Shown here in pieces: positions 48,275 through 57,161 of a DNA stretch of 64,000 bases (position 1 is its first letter; each line of letters begins with the position of its first letter). The notes beneath the pieces were generated by a model, which saw only the letters and a program-made list of their open reading frames with translations, made no database searches and was not told the origin of the DNA. The translations under genes and the position numbers were made by a program. Origin of the DNA: Corallococcus macrosporus (GTDB lineage: Bacteria; Myxococcota; Myxococcia; Myxococcales; Myxococcaceae); assembly GCF_017302985.1 (NCBI RefSeq), contig NZ_JAFIMU010000007.1:1054001-1118000 (forward strand). The letters run 5' to 3'.

Positions 48275-49834
48275 ATGAACCTGCCAAATATCACCCTGGC
48301 GGAATTCCTCCCCATGCTGCCCGCCATCATCATGGTGGTGGCGGCCTCCGTCCTGCTGTTGTCGGAGGTGTTCCTCTCCGCGACGGCGTCCCGTGGCTAC
48401 CAGGCGGTGCTCACCGTCGTGGCGGCGGTGGCCAGCGGCGCCGTGGCCGTGGGCCTGATGTTCGAGCCGCCGCGCGAGGTGTTCCTCGGCTTCGGCGTGC
48501 TGGACCCCTTCTCCAGCTTCCTCACCCTGGTGGTGAGCGTGGGCCTGGGGCTGGCGGCCCTGAGCGCGGTGGGCTTCCTGCGCCGTCGCGGCGCGGAGCG
48601 CGGTGAGTTCTACGCGCTGATGCTCTTCGCCTCCGCGGGCATGAGCCTGCTGGCGATGTCGTCGGAGTTCATCACCATCTTCGTCAACATCGAGGTGCTC
48701 TCCATCGCGACGTACGCGCTGACGGCCTACCTGCGCCGCGGCACGCGCCCCAGCGAGGCGGGCTTCAAGTACTTCATCCTGGGCGCCTTCTCCTCCGCCA
48801 TCCTGCTGTACGGCACGGCGCTGCTCTACGGCGCCACGGGCACGACGAAGCTCAACGACATGGCGGGGCCGCTGCAGCAGGCGCTGTCCACCACGCCGGC
48901 GCTCGTCTACGTGGGCGCGGTGCTCATCGCCGCGGGCTTCGCGTTCAAGGTCGCGGCCGTGCCGTTCCACATGTGGACGCCGGACGTGTACGAGGGCGCC
49001 CCCACCCCGGTGACGGCGCTCATGAGCGCGGGCGTGAAGGCGGCGGCGTTCGCGTCGCTGGTGCGCGTCTTCGTCACGGTGGGCAAGGGCATGGACCCCA
49101 AGCTGCCGCTGATGCTCTTCGCCACGCTGGCGCTGCTCACGATGATCGCCGGCAACCTGATGGCCATCCCGCAGCGCAACGTGAAGCGCATGCTGGCGTA
49201 CTCCTCCATCGCGCACGCGGGCTACCTGCTGCTGGGCGTGGCGGCGCTGTTCGTCGCGGCGCCGGGCGAGCACTTCCGCCTGCTGTCCGCGTCCTCGCTG
49301 TCCGGTGGCACGCCGCTGGACGTGGCGCGCTCGGACGCGCTGCGCGGCATCCTCTACTACCTGCTGGCGTACACCTTCAGCGCGACGGGCGCCTTCGCCA
49401 TGGTCTCCGCGCTGGAGCGCCGCGAGGACGAGGAGAAGGGAACCGCGTGGGACCTGGAGCGCTTCGCGGGCCTCGCGCAGCGCCGTCCGGGTTGGGCCTT
49501 CGCCATGGCGGCCTTCATGCTGTCCCTGGGCGGCATCCCCCCCACCGTCGGCTTCATGAGCAAGCTGCTCATCTTCCAGGCGGCCATCGACGTGGGCCTC
49601 GTGGGCCTCACCGTGGTGGCGGTGCTCAGCAGCGCGGCGGGCGCGTATTACTACCTGCGCGTCGTGGTCTACATGTTCATGCACCCCATCCCCGAGGGCG
49701 CCCAGCCGCTGGAGCGCAACTGGGGCACGGAGGCCGCGCTGGTCATCGCCACCGTCGCCGTCGTCCTGCTGGGCATCCTCCCCGGCCACGTCACCGACTG
49801 GCTGGCCCAGGCCGGCACGCTGTTCGGTCAGTAG
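48275..49834 (+). CDS. nuoN: NADH-quinone oxidoreductase subunit N
   Basis: This is the third antiporter-like subunit (519 residues). The channel Glu lies in FVNIEVLSIATYALTAYLRR, and FHMWTPDVYEGAPTPVTALM and YSSIAHAGYLLLG are diagnostic. It ends the E-F-J-K-L-M-N cluster. Downstream DNA up to 50376 contains no further rightward gene. Confidence 0.96.
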   Translation: MNLPNITLAEFLPMLPAIIMVVAASVLLLSEVFLSATASRGYQAVLTVVAAVASGAVAVGLMFEPPREVFLGFGVLDPFSSFLTLVVSVGLGLAALSAVGFLRRRGAERGEFYALMLFASAGMSLLAMSSEFITIFVNIEVLSIATYALTAYLRRGTRPSEAGFKYFILGAFSSAILLYGTALLYGATGTTKLNDMAGPLQQALSTTPALVYVGAVLIAAGFAFKVAAVPFHMWTPDVYEGAPTPVTALMSAGVKAAAFASLVRVFVTVGKGMDPKLPLMLFATLALLTMIAGNLMAIPQRNVKRMLAYSSIAHAGYLLLGVAALFVAAPGEHFRLLSASSLSGGTPLDVARSDALRGILYYLLAYTFSATGAFAMVSALERREDEEKGTAWDLERFAGLAQRRPGWAFAMAAFMLSLGGIPPTVGFMSKLLIFQAAIDVGLVGLTVVAVLSSAAGAYYYLRVVVYMFMHPIPEGAQPLERNWGTEAALVIATVAVVLLGILPGHVTDWLAQAGTLFGQ

Positions 49835-49946
49835 CCTCCGCCGGCAGCTCGCGGCACCCGACGCCCGCCTCGGCCCCCTGGCCCTGGCGGGCGTTGTCGT
49901 TGCGGGGCATGGCTCACGGCGTCACGGCCGGCGAAGGCCGTGGGTG

Positions 49947-49964
49947 CATTTCAGAAATGAAATG
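49947..49964. repeat. CATTTC-AGAAAT-GAAATG inverted repeat
   Basis: Six-base arms flank a 6-base spacer, about 110 bases after nuoN. It resembles the other TTTCA/TGAAA repeats of this intergenic region but lies outside the predicted sRNA. It may be an operator, a relic, or part of nuoN termination. Confidence 0.35.
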
Positions 49965-50020
49965 GCTTCGCACCGCGTCATGCGGATCAGCGGCGGGCCA
50001 ACGGACGATGCGGGGAGCGG

Positions 50021-50060
50021 AAAAGAAGGCGGCCCGGCACCCGTGAGGGTGTCGGGCCGC
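50021..50060 (-). terminator. Terminator of the Pxr-like sRNA
   Basis: On the minus strand, a 14-bp stem (one G-T pair) spans 50060-50029 with loop TCAC, followed by CTTCTTTT. It is one of the strongest hairpins in the window. On the plus strand it could also stop read-through from nuoN, with loop GTGA. Confidence 0.88.
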
Positions 50061-50141
50061 GGGTCTTCTCAAGGTGACACACCGGAAGTGCTGAAAGGGT
50101 GGGGGGGAACCACTTTCAGCCTCGCTTCGATGCGTCCCGAC
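50021..50141 (-). ncRNA. pxr: Pxr-like small regulatory RNA
   Basis: Predicted from signals, not homology search. A -24/-12 promoter ends near 50151 and a terminator ends near 50021, giving an RNA of about 120 bases. Its first stem-loop pairs GCTGAAAG with CTTTCAGC (50120-50090) around a loop holding exactly seven C. From memory, the M. xanthus sRNA Pxr blocks fruiting-body development until starvation, and a change in a run of seven C abolished its action. Pxr lies next to the genes for its regulators PxrR and PxrK, as here. The 5' end is accurate only to a few bases. Confidence 0.82.
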
Positions 50142-50150
50142 CTAGCCTTT

Positions 50151-50166
50151 AGCAGGTGCCATGCCA
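50151..50166 (-). promoter_or_regulatory. Sigma-54 (-24/-12) promoter for the sRNA
   Basis: Reading leftward, TGGCATGGCACCTGCT fits the consensus TGGCACG-N4-TTGCW with two mismatches. The GG and GC are 10 bases apart, as required. Transcription should start about 12 bases on, near 50140. The adjacent regulator is a sigma-54 activator with GAFTGA, which supports the call. Confidence 0.8.
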
Positions 50167-50250
50167 GCGCTCGCGGAGGACGAAATCCTAGACCTTCCGG
50201 GCACTTGGACGCGGGGGCGATGCTGCTGCCTCCATCCTCGCCATTGCAGG

Positions 50251-50269
50251 CCTGAAATCGCGTTTCAGG
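50251..50269. promoter_or_regulatory. Candidate activator site (CCTGAAA-N5-TTTCAGG)
   Basis: Seven-base arms flank TCGCG. The centre lies about 120 bases upstream of the predicted sRNA start, the usual range for sigma-54 activator sites. A second, weaker dyad TTCA-TCCA-TGAA lies at 50306-50317. PxrR is the natural candidate to bind them; this is inference. Confidence 0.55.
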
Positions 50270-50376
50270 GATGAAAACATCCAACGAATTCAGGCGGTTG
50301 GTTTTTTCATCCATGAACGGGGCCGAAATCGGATCTGACCTCGTACCGCGAGGCTGGGTGAAGGCCTACCGGGAGG

Positions 50377-51831
50377 TTATTCGCGGGCGCCCGCGGGCGG
50401 ACGGAGGTTGAGCCGCTTCATCTTCCGCCACAGCGTGGTGGAGGAGACGCCCAGCTCGTCCGCGACGCGGGTGAGGTCCACGCCGTGGCGCTCCAGGGCC
50501 TGGACGATGGCCCGGCGCTCCGCGTCCTCCACCACCTCCGCCAGCGTGGGGCCCGTGGCCTCCGCGCTGGTGGGCCGGGCGTCAGCGGGTGGCGGCTGGC
50601 CCGTGGCCTCGGACGGGGCGGTGGTGTCGGGGAGCACGCGGCCCTGGGGGCGCAGCGGGAAGTCCTCGGGGAGCAGCTCGTCGCCCTCCGCGAGCGCGGC
50701 GGCCTGCTCCACCAGGTTCTCCAGCTCGCGCACGTTGCCGGGGAAGCGGTACGTCATCAGGTGCTCCACGGCGGCGGCGGACAGGCGCCGGGGCCGGGGG
50801 CTGCGGGCGTTGGCGCGCTGCAGGAAGTGCTCGGCCAGCGCGGGCACGTCCTCCAGGCGCTCGCGCAGTGGGGGCACGCGCAGGAGCACCACGTTGAGGC
50901 GGTAGTAGAGGTCCTGACGGAAGCGCTTCTCCTTCACCTCCAGCTCGATGTCGCGGTTGGTGGCCGCGGCGATGCGCACGTCCACGCGCAGCGCGGTGGA
51001 CTCGCCCACGCGGCGCACCTCGCCGTCCTGGAGCGTGCGCAGCAGCTTGGACTGGAAGGTGGGGCTCGTCTCCGTCACCTCGTCGATGAAGAGCGTGCCG
51101 TTGTCCGCTTCCTCGAAGAGGCCCCGGCGCGCCTTCACCGCGCCCGTGAAGGCGCCCTTGGCGTGGCCGAAGAGCTCCGTCTCCAGCAGCGTTTCGCTGA
51201 TGGCGGCGCAGTTGACGGGCACGAAGGGCTGCTTGTTGCGGCGGCTGTGCGCGTGGAGGGCGCGGGCCACCAGCTCCTTGCCCGTGCCGCTCTCGCCCTG
51301 GATGAGGACGGTGGCGTCGCTCTGCGCCACGCGCACCAGGCGCGTGGTGAGCTCGCGCATCGCCTGGCTGCGGCCCACCAGCGCGGACAGGCCGTGGCGC
51401 TCCGCGAAGTCCGTGGCCAGGCTGTCCACCGCCGCCTGGAGCTTGGCGCGCTCCAGGGCGCGCTCCACGCGGTAGAGCACCTCCCCTTCCTTGAAGGGCT
51501 TGGTGATGTAGTCGTACGCGCCCAGGCGCATGGCCTCCACCGCGCTCTCGATGGAGCCGAAGGCCGTCATCATGATGACCTGGAGGCGCGGGGCCACCTC
51601 CAGCGCGCGCTTGAGGAGCGTGAGCCCGTCCATGGGCTCCATCTTCAGGTCCGTGAGGAGCAGGTCCACGCGCTCCTTGCCGAGCACGCCCAGGGCCTCC
51701 TCGCCGGTGGCGGATTCGAAGATGTCGTAGCCCGCCTGCTTCAGGAGCAGCGCGGTGGTGGCGCGCATGTTGCGCTGGTCGTCCACCACGAGGATGCGGC
51801 CTCGGGGAACCGGGGTGGTGGCGTCGGTCAT
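50377..51831 (-). CDS. pxrR: NtrC-family sigma-54 response regulator, PxrR-like
   Basis: The order of the 484 residues is receiver (1-130; acceptor Asp61 in LLLTDLKMEPMDG), AAA+ activator domain with Walker A GESGTGKE, sigma-54 contact loop GAFTGA and Walker B FIDEV, then a Fis-type helix-turn-helix at the C-terminus. A Pro-rich linker precedes the HTH. Its ATG overlaps the kinase stop (ATGA). Position next to a sigma-54 sRNA promoter identifies it with PxrR, reported as a positive regulator of Pxr in M. xanthus. Confidence 0.9.
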   Translation of the reverse strand: MTDATTPVPRGRILVVDDQRNMRATTALLLKQAGYDIFESATGEEALGVLGKERVDLLLTDLKMEPMDGLTLLKRALEVAPRLQVIMMTAFGSIESAVEAMRLGAYDYITKPFKEGEVLYRVERALERAKLQAAVDSLATDFAERHGLSALVGRSQAMRELTTRLVRVAQSDATVLIQGESGTGKELVARALHAHSRRNKQPFVPVNCAAISETLLETELFGHAKGAFTGAVKARRGLFEEADNGTLFIDEVTETSPTFQSKLLRTLQDGEVRRVGESTALRVDVRIAAATNRDIELEVKEKRFRQDLYYRLNVVLLRVPPLRERLEDVPALAEHFLQRANARSPRPRRLSAAAVEHLMTYRFPGNVRELENLVEQAAALAEGDELLPEDFPLRPQGRVLPDTTAPSEATGQPPPADARPTSAEATGPTLAEVVEDAERRAIVQALERHGVDLTRVADELGVSSTTLWRKMKRLNLRPPAGARE

Positions 51832-54344
51832 GAGAGGGACTGGGGCTGCGTGAGCGGCAGCCAGAAGGTGAAGGTGGTTCCGCGTCCGGGGGCGCTCTCC
51901 ACGGCGATCTCGCCGCGGTGCTCCTCCAGGATGCGCTTCACCACCGCCAGCCCCAGGCCGGTGCCCTGGGCCTTGGTGGTGAAGAAGGGTTCGAAGACGC
52001 GGTGGAGCAGCTCCGCCGGGATGCCCGGCCCCTGGTCCATCACGTCGATTCTCAGCTGCTCGCGGCCGCCGTGCGTGTCCCGGCGCGCGTGCACCCAGAC
52101 CTCGCCCCCCTGGGGCATGGACTGGATGGCGTTGACGGCCACGTTGAACAGGGCCTGTCGAATCTGCCGCCGGTCCATGGGGACGGTGGCGAGGCCGGGC
52201 TCCACCTCCACGTGGACGCGCACCGCGCGCTCCGTGGAGGCCTGCGCCCGCGCGGCTTCCAGCGCGTCCTGGAGCACGCGCAGCAGGTCCTCCGGCTGGA
52301 GCACCGGGTTGCGCGGGCGAGTGAAGTCCAGGAGGTCGGCCACCATGCGGTTGAGGCGGTCGCTCTCCTCCGCGACGATGTCCAGCAACATCGCGGTGTC
52401 GCCGCTGGGGCTCATGATGCGCCGGAGCGTGGCCACCGCGTTGAAGATGACGCCCAGGGGGTTGCGCACCTCGTGGGCGACGATGGCGGACAGCTCGCCC
52501 AGCGCGGCCAGGCGCTCGCGCTTCACCATCTCCGCGCGGGTGGCGGCCAGCTCCGCGTAGCTGGCCCACAGCGACTCGTAGAGGCGCGCGTTGGCGATGG
52601 ACAGCGCCAGCTGGCCGCACGTGGCCTCCGCCAGCTCGATCAGCTCCGGGCCGAAGGGGCGCGGGCCGCGCACGTCGTCCACCAGCACCACGCCGATGAG
52701 CTCCTCGCGCGAGGTGAGCGGCAGGCCCAGCAGGGCCTTCTCCCCCAGCCGGTCGATGAGCACGGCGCTGACGGACACGCTCGCCGACGTGAGGTCCTCC
52801 ACGGCGATGGGCTTGCGCTCCAGGGCCACGCGCGCGGCCAGGTCGTCGCTGTCCAGCGGCACCACCACCGTGCGGAACAGGTCGCGGTGGGCCGCCGACG
52901 CCGCCGCGCCCCGCAGCACCTTGGCCTGTTCGTCGTAGAGCAGGATGAAGCAGTTGGACACGTCCAGGAGGTGCACCAGGAAGTCGGACGCGACGTCCAG
53001 GATGCTCGCCGTCTCCAGCACGCCCGACGTGGTGCGCGCCAGGTCCAGCAGCAGGCGCGACTCCGTGAGCTGGCGCGCCGCCTCCGCGCGAAGGCGGCGC
53101 TGCTCCAGCAGCGTCACCAGCAGCTCCGCGAGCGTGGCCAAAAGCCGCGCGTCGCGCTCGTCGAAGGGGCGCTCCTTGCCGCGCAGCGCCTGCACCACGC
53201 CCACGCACTCGCCGCCCCGGGTGAGCCGCGCCGCCGTCCCGCTGCCGAAGCGGCCCTCGGACAGCGTCTCCAGCGTCCTGCCCTGCGCCTCCGACGACAG
53301 CACGCCGCCGTCCTCGCGCAGCGACGCGGCCAGGAGCACCCCGGTGGCCCGGGCCGCGTCCCCCGCCGTCATGCTCCCCTCCTCCAGCCCCACGTGGGCG
53401 GAGAGCCGGGGCGCCTGTCCCGGGTCGGAGGTGACGTGCAGCGACACCGCGCGGGCCTGGAGCAGCTCCGCCACGCGCGCGAGGAACGTCTCCGGCGGCG
53501 GGGGCACGGGCTGCGCCACGAAGCGCGCCATCTCCGCCACCGCCTCCACCTCCCAGCGGCTGCGCGCGCCGTCCGCCTGGAGGTTCGCGTCCGCCAGCGC
53601 CGCGCCCACCACCTTCGCGAACAGCGTCAGCACCGAGCCGTGCCGGGGCGCCACCCACGGGCCGGCCACCCACAGCACCTCCGACTGGGGCCCGCCCACC
53701 GGCAGGTACGCGTGCGTGGGCTGCGCCTGGTCCGCGCCGCCGAACACCGGCCGCCCGTCCGACAGCGCCTCCAGCGCCAGGTGCGAGTCCGCCGGCAGGG
53801 ACACGCCGTCGCGCACCGCCAGCCGCGTGCCGTCCCAGCGCAGGATGCGCGCCCGGAAGCCCGCGGCCTCCAGGCCCGCCAGCGCCACGCGCCGCACGCC
53901 CTCCTCCGAGCGCGCGGACACCAGCCCCGCGGACGTGTCCACCAGCCGCTCCGCCACCACCAGCTCCATGGGCCGGTCCGACATCACCATGCAGCTGAGC
54001 AGCAGGGCGAAGCGCCCTCCCTCCAGTTGCAGGGGGTTGGCCTGGACGTACACCTCGCCCGGCGCGCCGTGGACGCTGAGGACCTTGTAGAGCTGCGGGC
54101 GTCCGTCCAGCGGCGCGCCCGTGGCCAGCCGCTGGAAGCGGTCCCCCATCCGGCTGCGGTCCTCCGGCTGCACGAAGTCCAGGAAGACGCGGCCCTCCAC
54201 CTGGTCCAGGGGCAGGCCCAGGAGCCGCGCGTACGCGGCGTTGGCCACCAGGACGCGCCCCTCCGCCTCCAGCACCAGCATGGGCTGGGTGAAGGGCTCC
54301 ACCAGGGCGCGCAGCTCCCGCTCGCTGTAGACCTTGGGACTCAT
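51828..54344 (-). CDS. pxrK: PAS-GAF sensor histidine kinase, PxrK-like
   Basis: The 838 residues start with a PAS domain (PMLVLEAEGRVLVANAAYARLLGL). Two or three GAF-like domains fill about 125-600. The phospho-acceptor is His624 in IVAHEVRNPLG, and the ATPase has N-box NVAVNAIQSM, DQGPGIP and GTGLGLAVVKR. No membrane segment is present, so it senses an internal signal. It overlaps selB and pxrR by four bases each, making one translation-coupled unit. From memory, PxrK is the cognate kinase described beside PxrR. Confidence 0.88.
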   Translation of the reverse strand: MSPKVYSERELRALVEPFTQPMLVLEAEGRVLVANAAYARLLGLPLDQVEGRVFLDFVQPEDRSRMGDRFQRLATGAPLDGRPQLYKVLSVHGAPGEVYVQANPLQLEGGRFALLLSCMVMSDRPMELVVAERLVDTSAGLVSARSEEGVRRVALAGLEAAGFRARILRWDGTRLAVRDGVSLPADSHLALEALSDGRPVFGGADQAQPTHAYLPVGGPQSEVLWVAGPWVAPRHGSVLTLFAKVVGAALADANLQADGARSRWEVEAVAEMARFVAQPVPPPPETFLARVAELLQARAVSLHVTSDPGQAPRLSAHVGLEEGSMTAGDAARATGVLLAASLREDGGVLSSEAQGRTLETLSEGRFGSGTAARLTRGGECVGVVQALRGKERPFDERDARLLATLAELLVTLLEQRRLRAEAARQLTESRLLLDLARTTSGVLETASILDVASDFLVHLLDVSNCFILLYDEQAKVLRGAAASAAHRDLFRTVVVPLDSDDLAARVALERKPIAVEDLTSASVSVSAVLIDRLGEKALLGLPLTSREELIGVVLVDDVRGPRPFGPELIELAEATCGQLALSIANARLYESLWASYAELAATRAEMVKRERLAALGELSAIVAHEVRNPLGVIFNAVATLRRIMSPSGDTAMLLDIVAEESDRLNRMVADLLDFTRPRNPVLQPEDLLRVLQDALEAARAQASTERAVRVHVEVEPGLATVPMDRRQIRQALFNVAVNAIQSMPQGGEVWVHARRDTHGGREQLRIDVMDQGPGIPAELLHRVFEPFFTTKAQGTGLGLAVVKRILEEHRGEIAVESAPGRGTTFTFWLPLTQPQSLS

Positions 54345-56269
54345 CCGCGACGCAGCACCCGTTTGTCCCCCACCCTCAGCGTGACCTTCTCCCGGTCGAA
54401 GTACTCCGACAGGGGGATGGTGAACTTGCGGCTCTGGCCCACCAGTTCCTTGAAGCCCTGCGTGGTGATCTCCTTGTGGTCCTTCAGGTACGTCACCAGC
54501 CGGCCGCGCAAGTCCTCCAGCGCGCCCACGTCGAAGCACAGCTCCTCGCTCACCCGCACGCCCACGCCCGACGCCACCAGCACCTTCAGCAGCTCCTGCA
54601 GCTTCGCGGACGGAAGCGCCAGCTTCTGCGCCAGCTCCGTGACGGTGGGCGGCGCGAGCCCCGCCGCGGACAGCTCCGCGGACAGGCGCGTGCGTGCGGC
54701 CTCGTCGCCCAGCGTGAGCGTACGGCCCCGGCCCTGCAGGCGCACCAGGTCCTTCTCCGCCTCCACCGAGCCGGCGTCCACCAGCGCCTGCACCACGCGC
54801 TGGAACAAGCGCGCGTCCAGTTGGGCGGAGAGCCGCTGACGGAGCTCCTCGCGCGACAGGCCGTCGCGCATGGGCTCGCGCTCGTGGAACGCGGCGAGCA
54901 GCGCGAGCGAGCGCTGGCGCAGCCCCTCGAACACGTCCTGCGCCACGTAGAGCCGCCGGTCGCGGTCCACCAGCAGCACCTGCCCCTTCGCGCCCAAGAG
55001 CTCCAGCGTGCGCGCGAGCACCTTGGGCGACAGCCCCGAGCGGCCGAACAGCTCCGTCTGCGTGAGCCCCGCGTAGCCTGCCTGCCTGAGGAGCCACGCC
55101 AACTGCCCCGCAGCATCGGCTTCCAGGAGCGGCCGCACCACCGAGGACGCGCCCCGGCGCCGGCGCGGCGGCGTGATGGAGAGCACGCGCCCTCCAGCCA
55201 CCGTGGCGCCCCGGCCCGGCAGCGCGCGCGAGCCGCGCAGGATGAAGCGCTGGCCGACGAGCGCCCCCACCGGAGACTCCAGCCGCAGCTGCGCGAGCCC
55301 CGTCTCGCCCGGCGCGAGCGAGTCCAGGTCCAGCAGCGCCACCGTGGCCTCCACCTGCGCGGTGCCCAGGTGCAGCAGCAGCTTGCGGCGCTTCGGCAGC
55401 GGCGCTTCCGCGGCGGGCAGCAGCGTCAGCTCCACGTCCAGCATGGACGTCTCCGGCAGCTCGCCCGCGCGCGTGAGCACCATGCCCCGGTGCACGTCCT
55501 CCATCTGCACGTCCGCCACGTTCACCGCGGCGCGCTGCCCCGCCTCCACGCGCGTCACCGGCTGCCCGTGCACCTGCACGCCCCGGACGCGAAAGGGGCC
55601 CGGCCGCGCGCCGGACGCCGAGGGCAACAGCGCCACCGCGTCGTCCACCGCCAGCGCGCCGGACAACAGCGTGCCCGTCACCACCGTGCCGAAGCCCTTG
55701 ATGGTGAAGGCCCGGTCCACGGGGAGGAACGCGGGGCCCTCGGAGGGCCGCCGTGGCAGCGTGGCGCCCGCGCGGCCGAGCGCGGCCTTCAACTCCGGCA
55801 GCCCCGCGCCCGTGCGCGACGACACGGGCACCACGGGCGCGTCCTCCAGGAAGGTGCCGGCGGTGAGCGCGGCGAGGTCCGCCTCCACCAGCGCGCGCCA
55901 GTCGTCGCCCAGCGTCTCCAGCAGGTCCGCCTTGGTGAGCGCGACGACGCCCGCCTTCACGCCGAGCAGCCGGCAGATGTCCAGGTGCTCGCGCGTCTGG
56001 GGCATGACGCCCTCGTCGGCGGCCACCACCAGCACCGCCAGGTCCACGCCGCCCGCACCCGCGGCCATGGCCTTCACGAAGCGCTCGTGGCCGGGCACGT
56101 CCACCACCCCCGCCACCTGTCCGTCCGGCAGCGGCAGGTGGGCGAAGCCCAGCTCCAGGGTGATGCCCCGCCGCTTCTCCTCCGGGAGCCGGTCGGTGTC
56201 GGTGCCCGTCAGCGCCTTCACGAGGGACGTCTTGCCGTGGTCGATGTGCCCCGCCGTCCCGATGATCAT
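54341..56269 (-). CDS. selB: Selenocysteine-specific elongation factor
   Basis: SelB delivers selenocysteinyl-tRNA to UGA codons with a SECIS element. The GTPase begins [28 protein letters not shown], with [15 protein letters not shown] and the guanine motif TKADLL. The C-terminal half contains winged-helix repeats for SECIS binding ([11 protein letters not shown] onward). The 642-residue length is normal. selA, selD and the tRNA are not in this window. It is transcribed between a phosphoribosyltransferase and pxrK. Confidence 0.95.
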   Translation of the reverse strand: MIIGTAGHIDHGKTSLVKALTGTDTDRLPEEKRRGITLELGFAHLPLPDGQVAGVVDVPGHERFVKAMAAGAGGVDLAVLVVAADEGVMPQTREHLDICRLLGVKAGVVALTKADLLETLGDDWRALVEADLAALTAGTFLEDAPVVPVSSRTGAGLPELKAALGRAGATLPRRPSEGPAFLPVDRAFTIKGFGTVVTGTLLSGALAVDDAVALLPSASGARPGPFRVRGVQVHGQPVTRVEAGQRAAVNVADVQMEDVHRGMVLTRAGELPETSMLDVELTLLPAAEAPLPKRRKLLLHLGTAQVEATVALLDLDSLAPGETGLAQLRLESPVGALVGQRFILRGSRALPGRGATVAGGRVLSITPPRRRRGASSVVRPLLEADAAGQLAWLLRQAGYAGLTQTELFGRSGLSPKVLARTLELLGAKGQVLLVDRDRRLYVAQDVFEGLRQRSLALLAAFHEREPMRDGLSREELRQRLSAQLDARLFQRVVQALVDAGSVEAEKDLVRLQGRGRTLTLGDEAARTRLSAELSAAGLAPPTVTELAQKLALPSAKLQELLKVLVASGVGVRVSEELCFDVGALEDLRGRLVTYLKDHKEITTQGFKELVGQSRKFTIPLSEYFDREKVTLRVGDKRVLRRG

Positions 56270-56296
56270 CGCTGCGTCAGCGCCCTGGGCTTCAGG

Positions 56297-56992
56297 CTAC
56301 GCCCCGGCCTTGTCCGGGTCGTCGTCGAAGTGCGCGTCGCCCATCACGGGCTCGTAGTCCCACGGGAAGACGAAGAGCGCGTCCGTGGACAGCCCCACGT
56401 GGTCCGGCGCGAAGCCCTCCGGCCGCGCGATGAGGCACGCGGTGCGGATCTCCTTCGCGCCCACCTTCTTCGCCAGCGCCGTGGCCAGCTCCAGCGTGTC
56501 CCCGCTGGAGGCGATGTCGTCCACGATGAGCACGCGGCGGCCCCGGATTTCCGTGGGCATCTCCTCGCTCACCTGCGGCTGGTTGCGCTCCTGGGTGCGC
56601 TCCGCCTTGTCGCGGCTGCGGCGGCTGATGCGCACGGGGAAGAACTCGCAGCCGAGCGCGCCCGCGAGCGCCCCGCCCACGAACACGCCGCCATGGGCCA
56701 CGCCCACCACCGCCTGCGGCTCCCACGCCTGACGGATGGTGCGCGCCAGCTTCTGCACCTTACGGTCGAACTCCGCCCACGACAGCTCCACCACGCCGGT
56801 GGACTTGTGGCGGGACTGGTCGCGGCCGGTGGGTTGGCGCGGGGCCTCCACCTGGGGCGCCAGCACCATGTCATTGGGAATGGAGACCAGCTTCTCCGCC
56901 CCTTCCTTCTGGGCGGAGGAGGGCACGGCGGACTTCGGGGAAGGGTTGCGCTGGTCCTGGGACTTCGGCGGCGCTGCCCGCTTGATGGCCAC
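56297..56992 (-). CDS. Phosphoribosyltransferase, type I fold
   Basis: The PRPP motif is [19 protein letters not shown], with an upstream loop [16 protein letters not shown]. The first 65 residues are a charged, Lys/Pro-rich extension absent from classic xanthine- or hypoxanthine-type enzymes. The core resembles purine phosphoribosyltransferases, but the hood is too divergent to name the base. It is the first gene of the leftward unit ending in pxrR; selB starts 27 bases on. Confidence 0.85.
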   Translation of the reverse strand: MAIKRAAPPKSQDQRNPSPKSAVPSSAQKEGAEKLVSIPNDMVLAPQVEAPRQPTGRDQSRHKSTGVVELSWAEFDRKVQKLARTIRQAWEPQAVVGVAHGGVFVGGALAGALGCEFFPVRISRRSRDKAERTQERNQPQVSEEMPTEIRGRRVLIVDDIASSGDTLELATALAKKVGAKEIRTACLIARPEGFAPDHVGLSTDALFVFPWDYEPVMGDAHFDDDPDKAGA

Positions 56993-57161
56993 GGCGAAAG
57001 CTCCGGGGTGTGAGGTGCGGCGGCTCCGTCATATCCCGAGCCCCGCGACCCCGCCACAACCGCCGCGCCTGCTCCCCTGGACGATGTGAGGCGCTGAATC
57101 ATCCCCCCCGTGCCGGAGGGATGTCTGTCTTCAACACCGCGCCCCCGCCCCGGGGGCCGCG

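Larger units (their letters stand above)
49835..50376. other. Long intergenic region containing the predicted Pxr sRNA locus
   Basis: These 542 bases separate the 3' ends of nuoN and pxrR. On the minus strand they hold a predicted sigma-54 promoter, an sRNA and a terminator, annotated separately. Four TTTCA/TGAAA-type inverted repeats occur, at 49947-49964, 50090-50120, 50251-50269 and 50306-50317. Short ORFs crossing the region have atypical composition and no ribosome site, so none is called. Confidence 0.7.

Noticed and set aside
50069-50314. 81-codon leftward ORF in the intergenic region after pxrR
   Set aside because: It has no Shine-Dalgarno site and its third-position GC is unlike neighbouring genes. 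It covers the sRNA promoter and stem-loop, which explain the sequence better.
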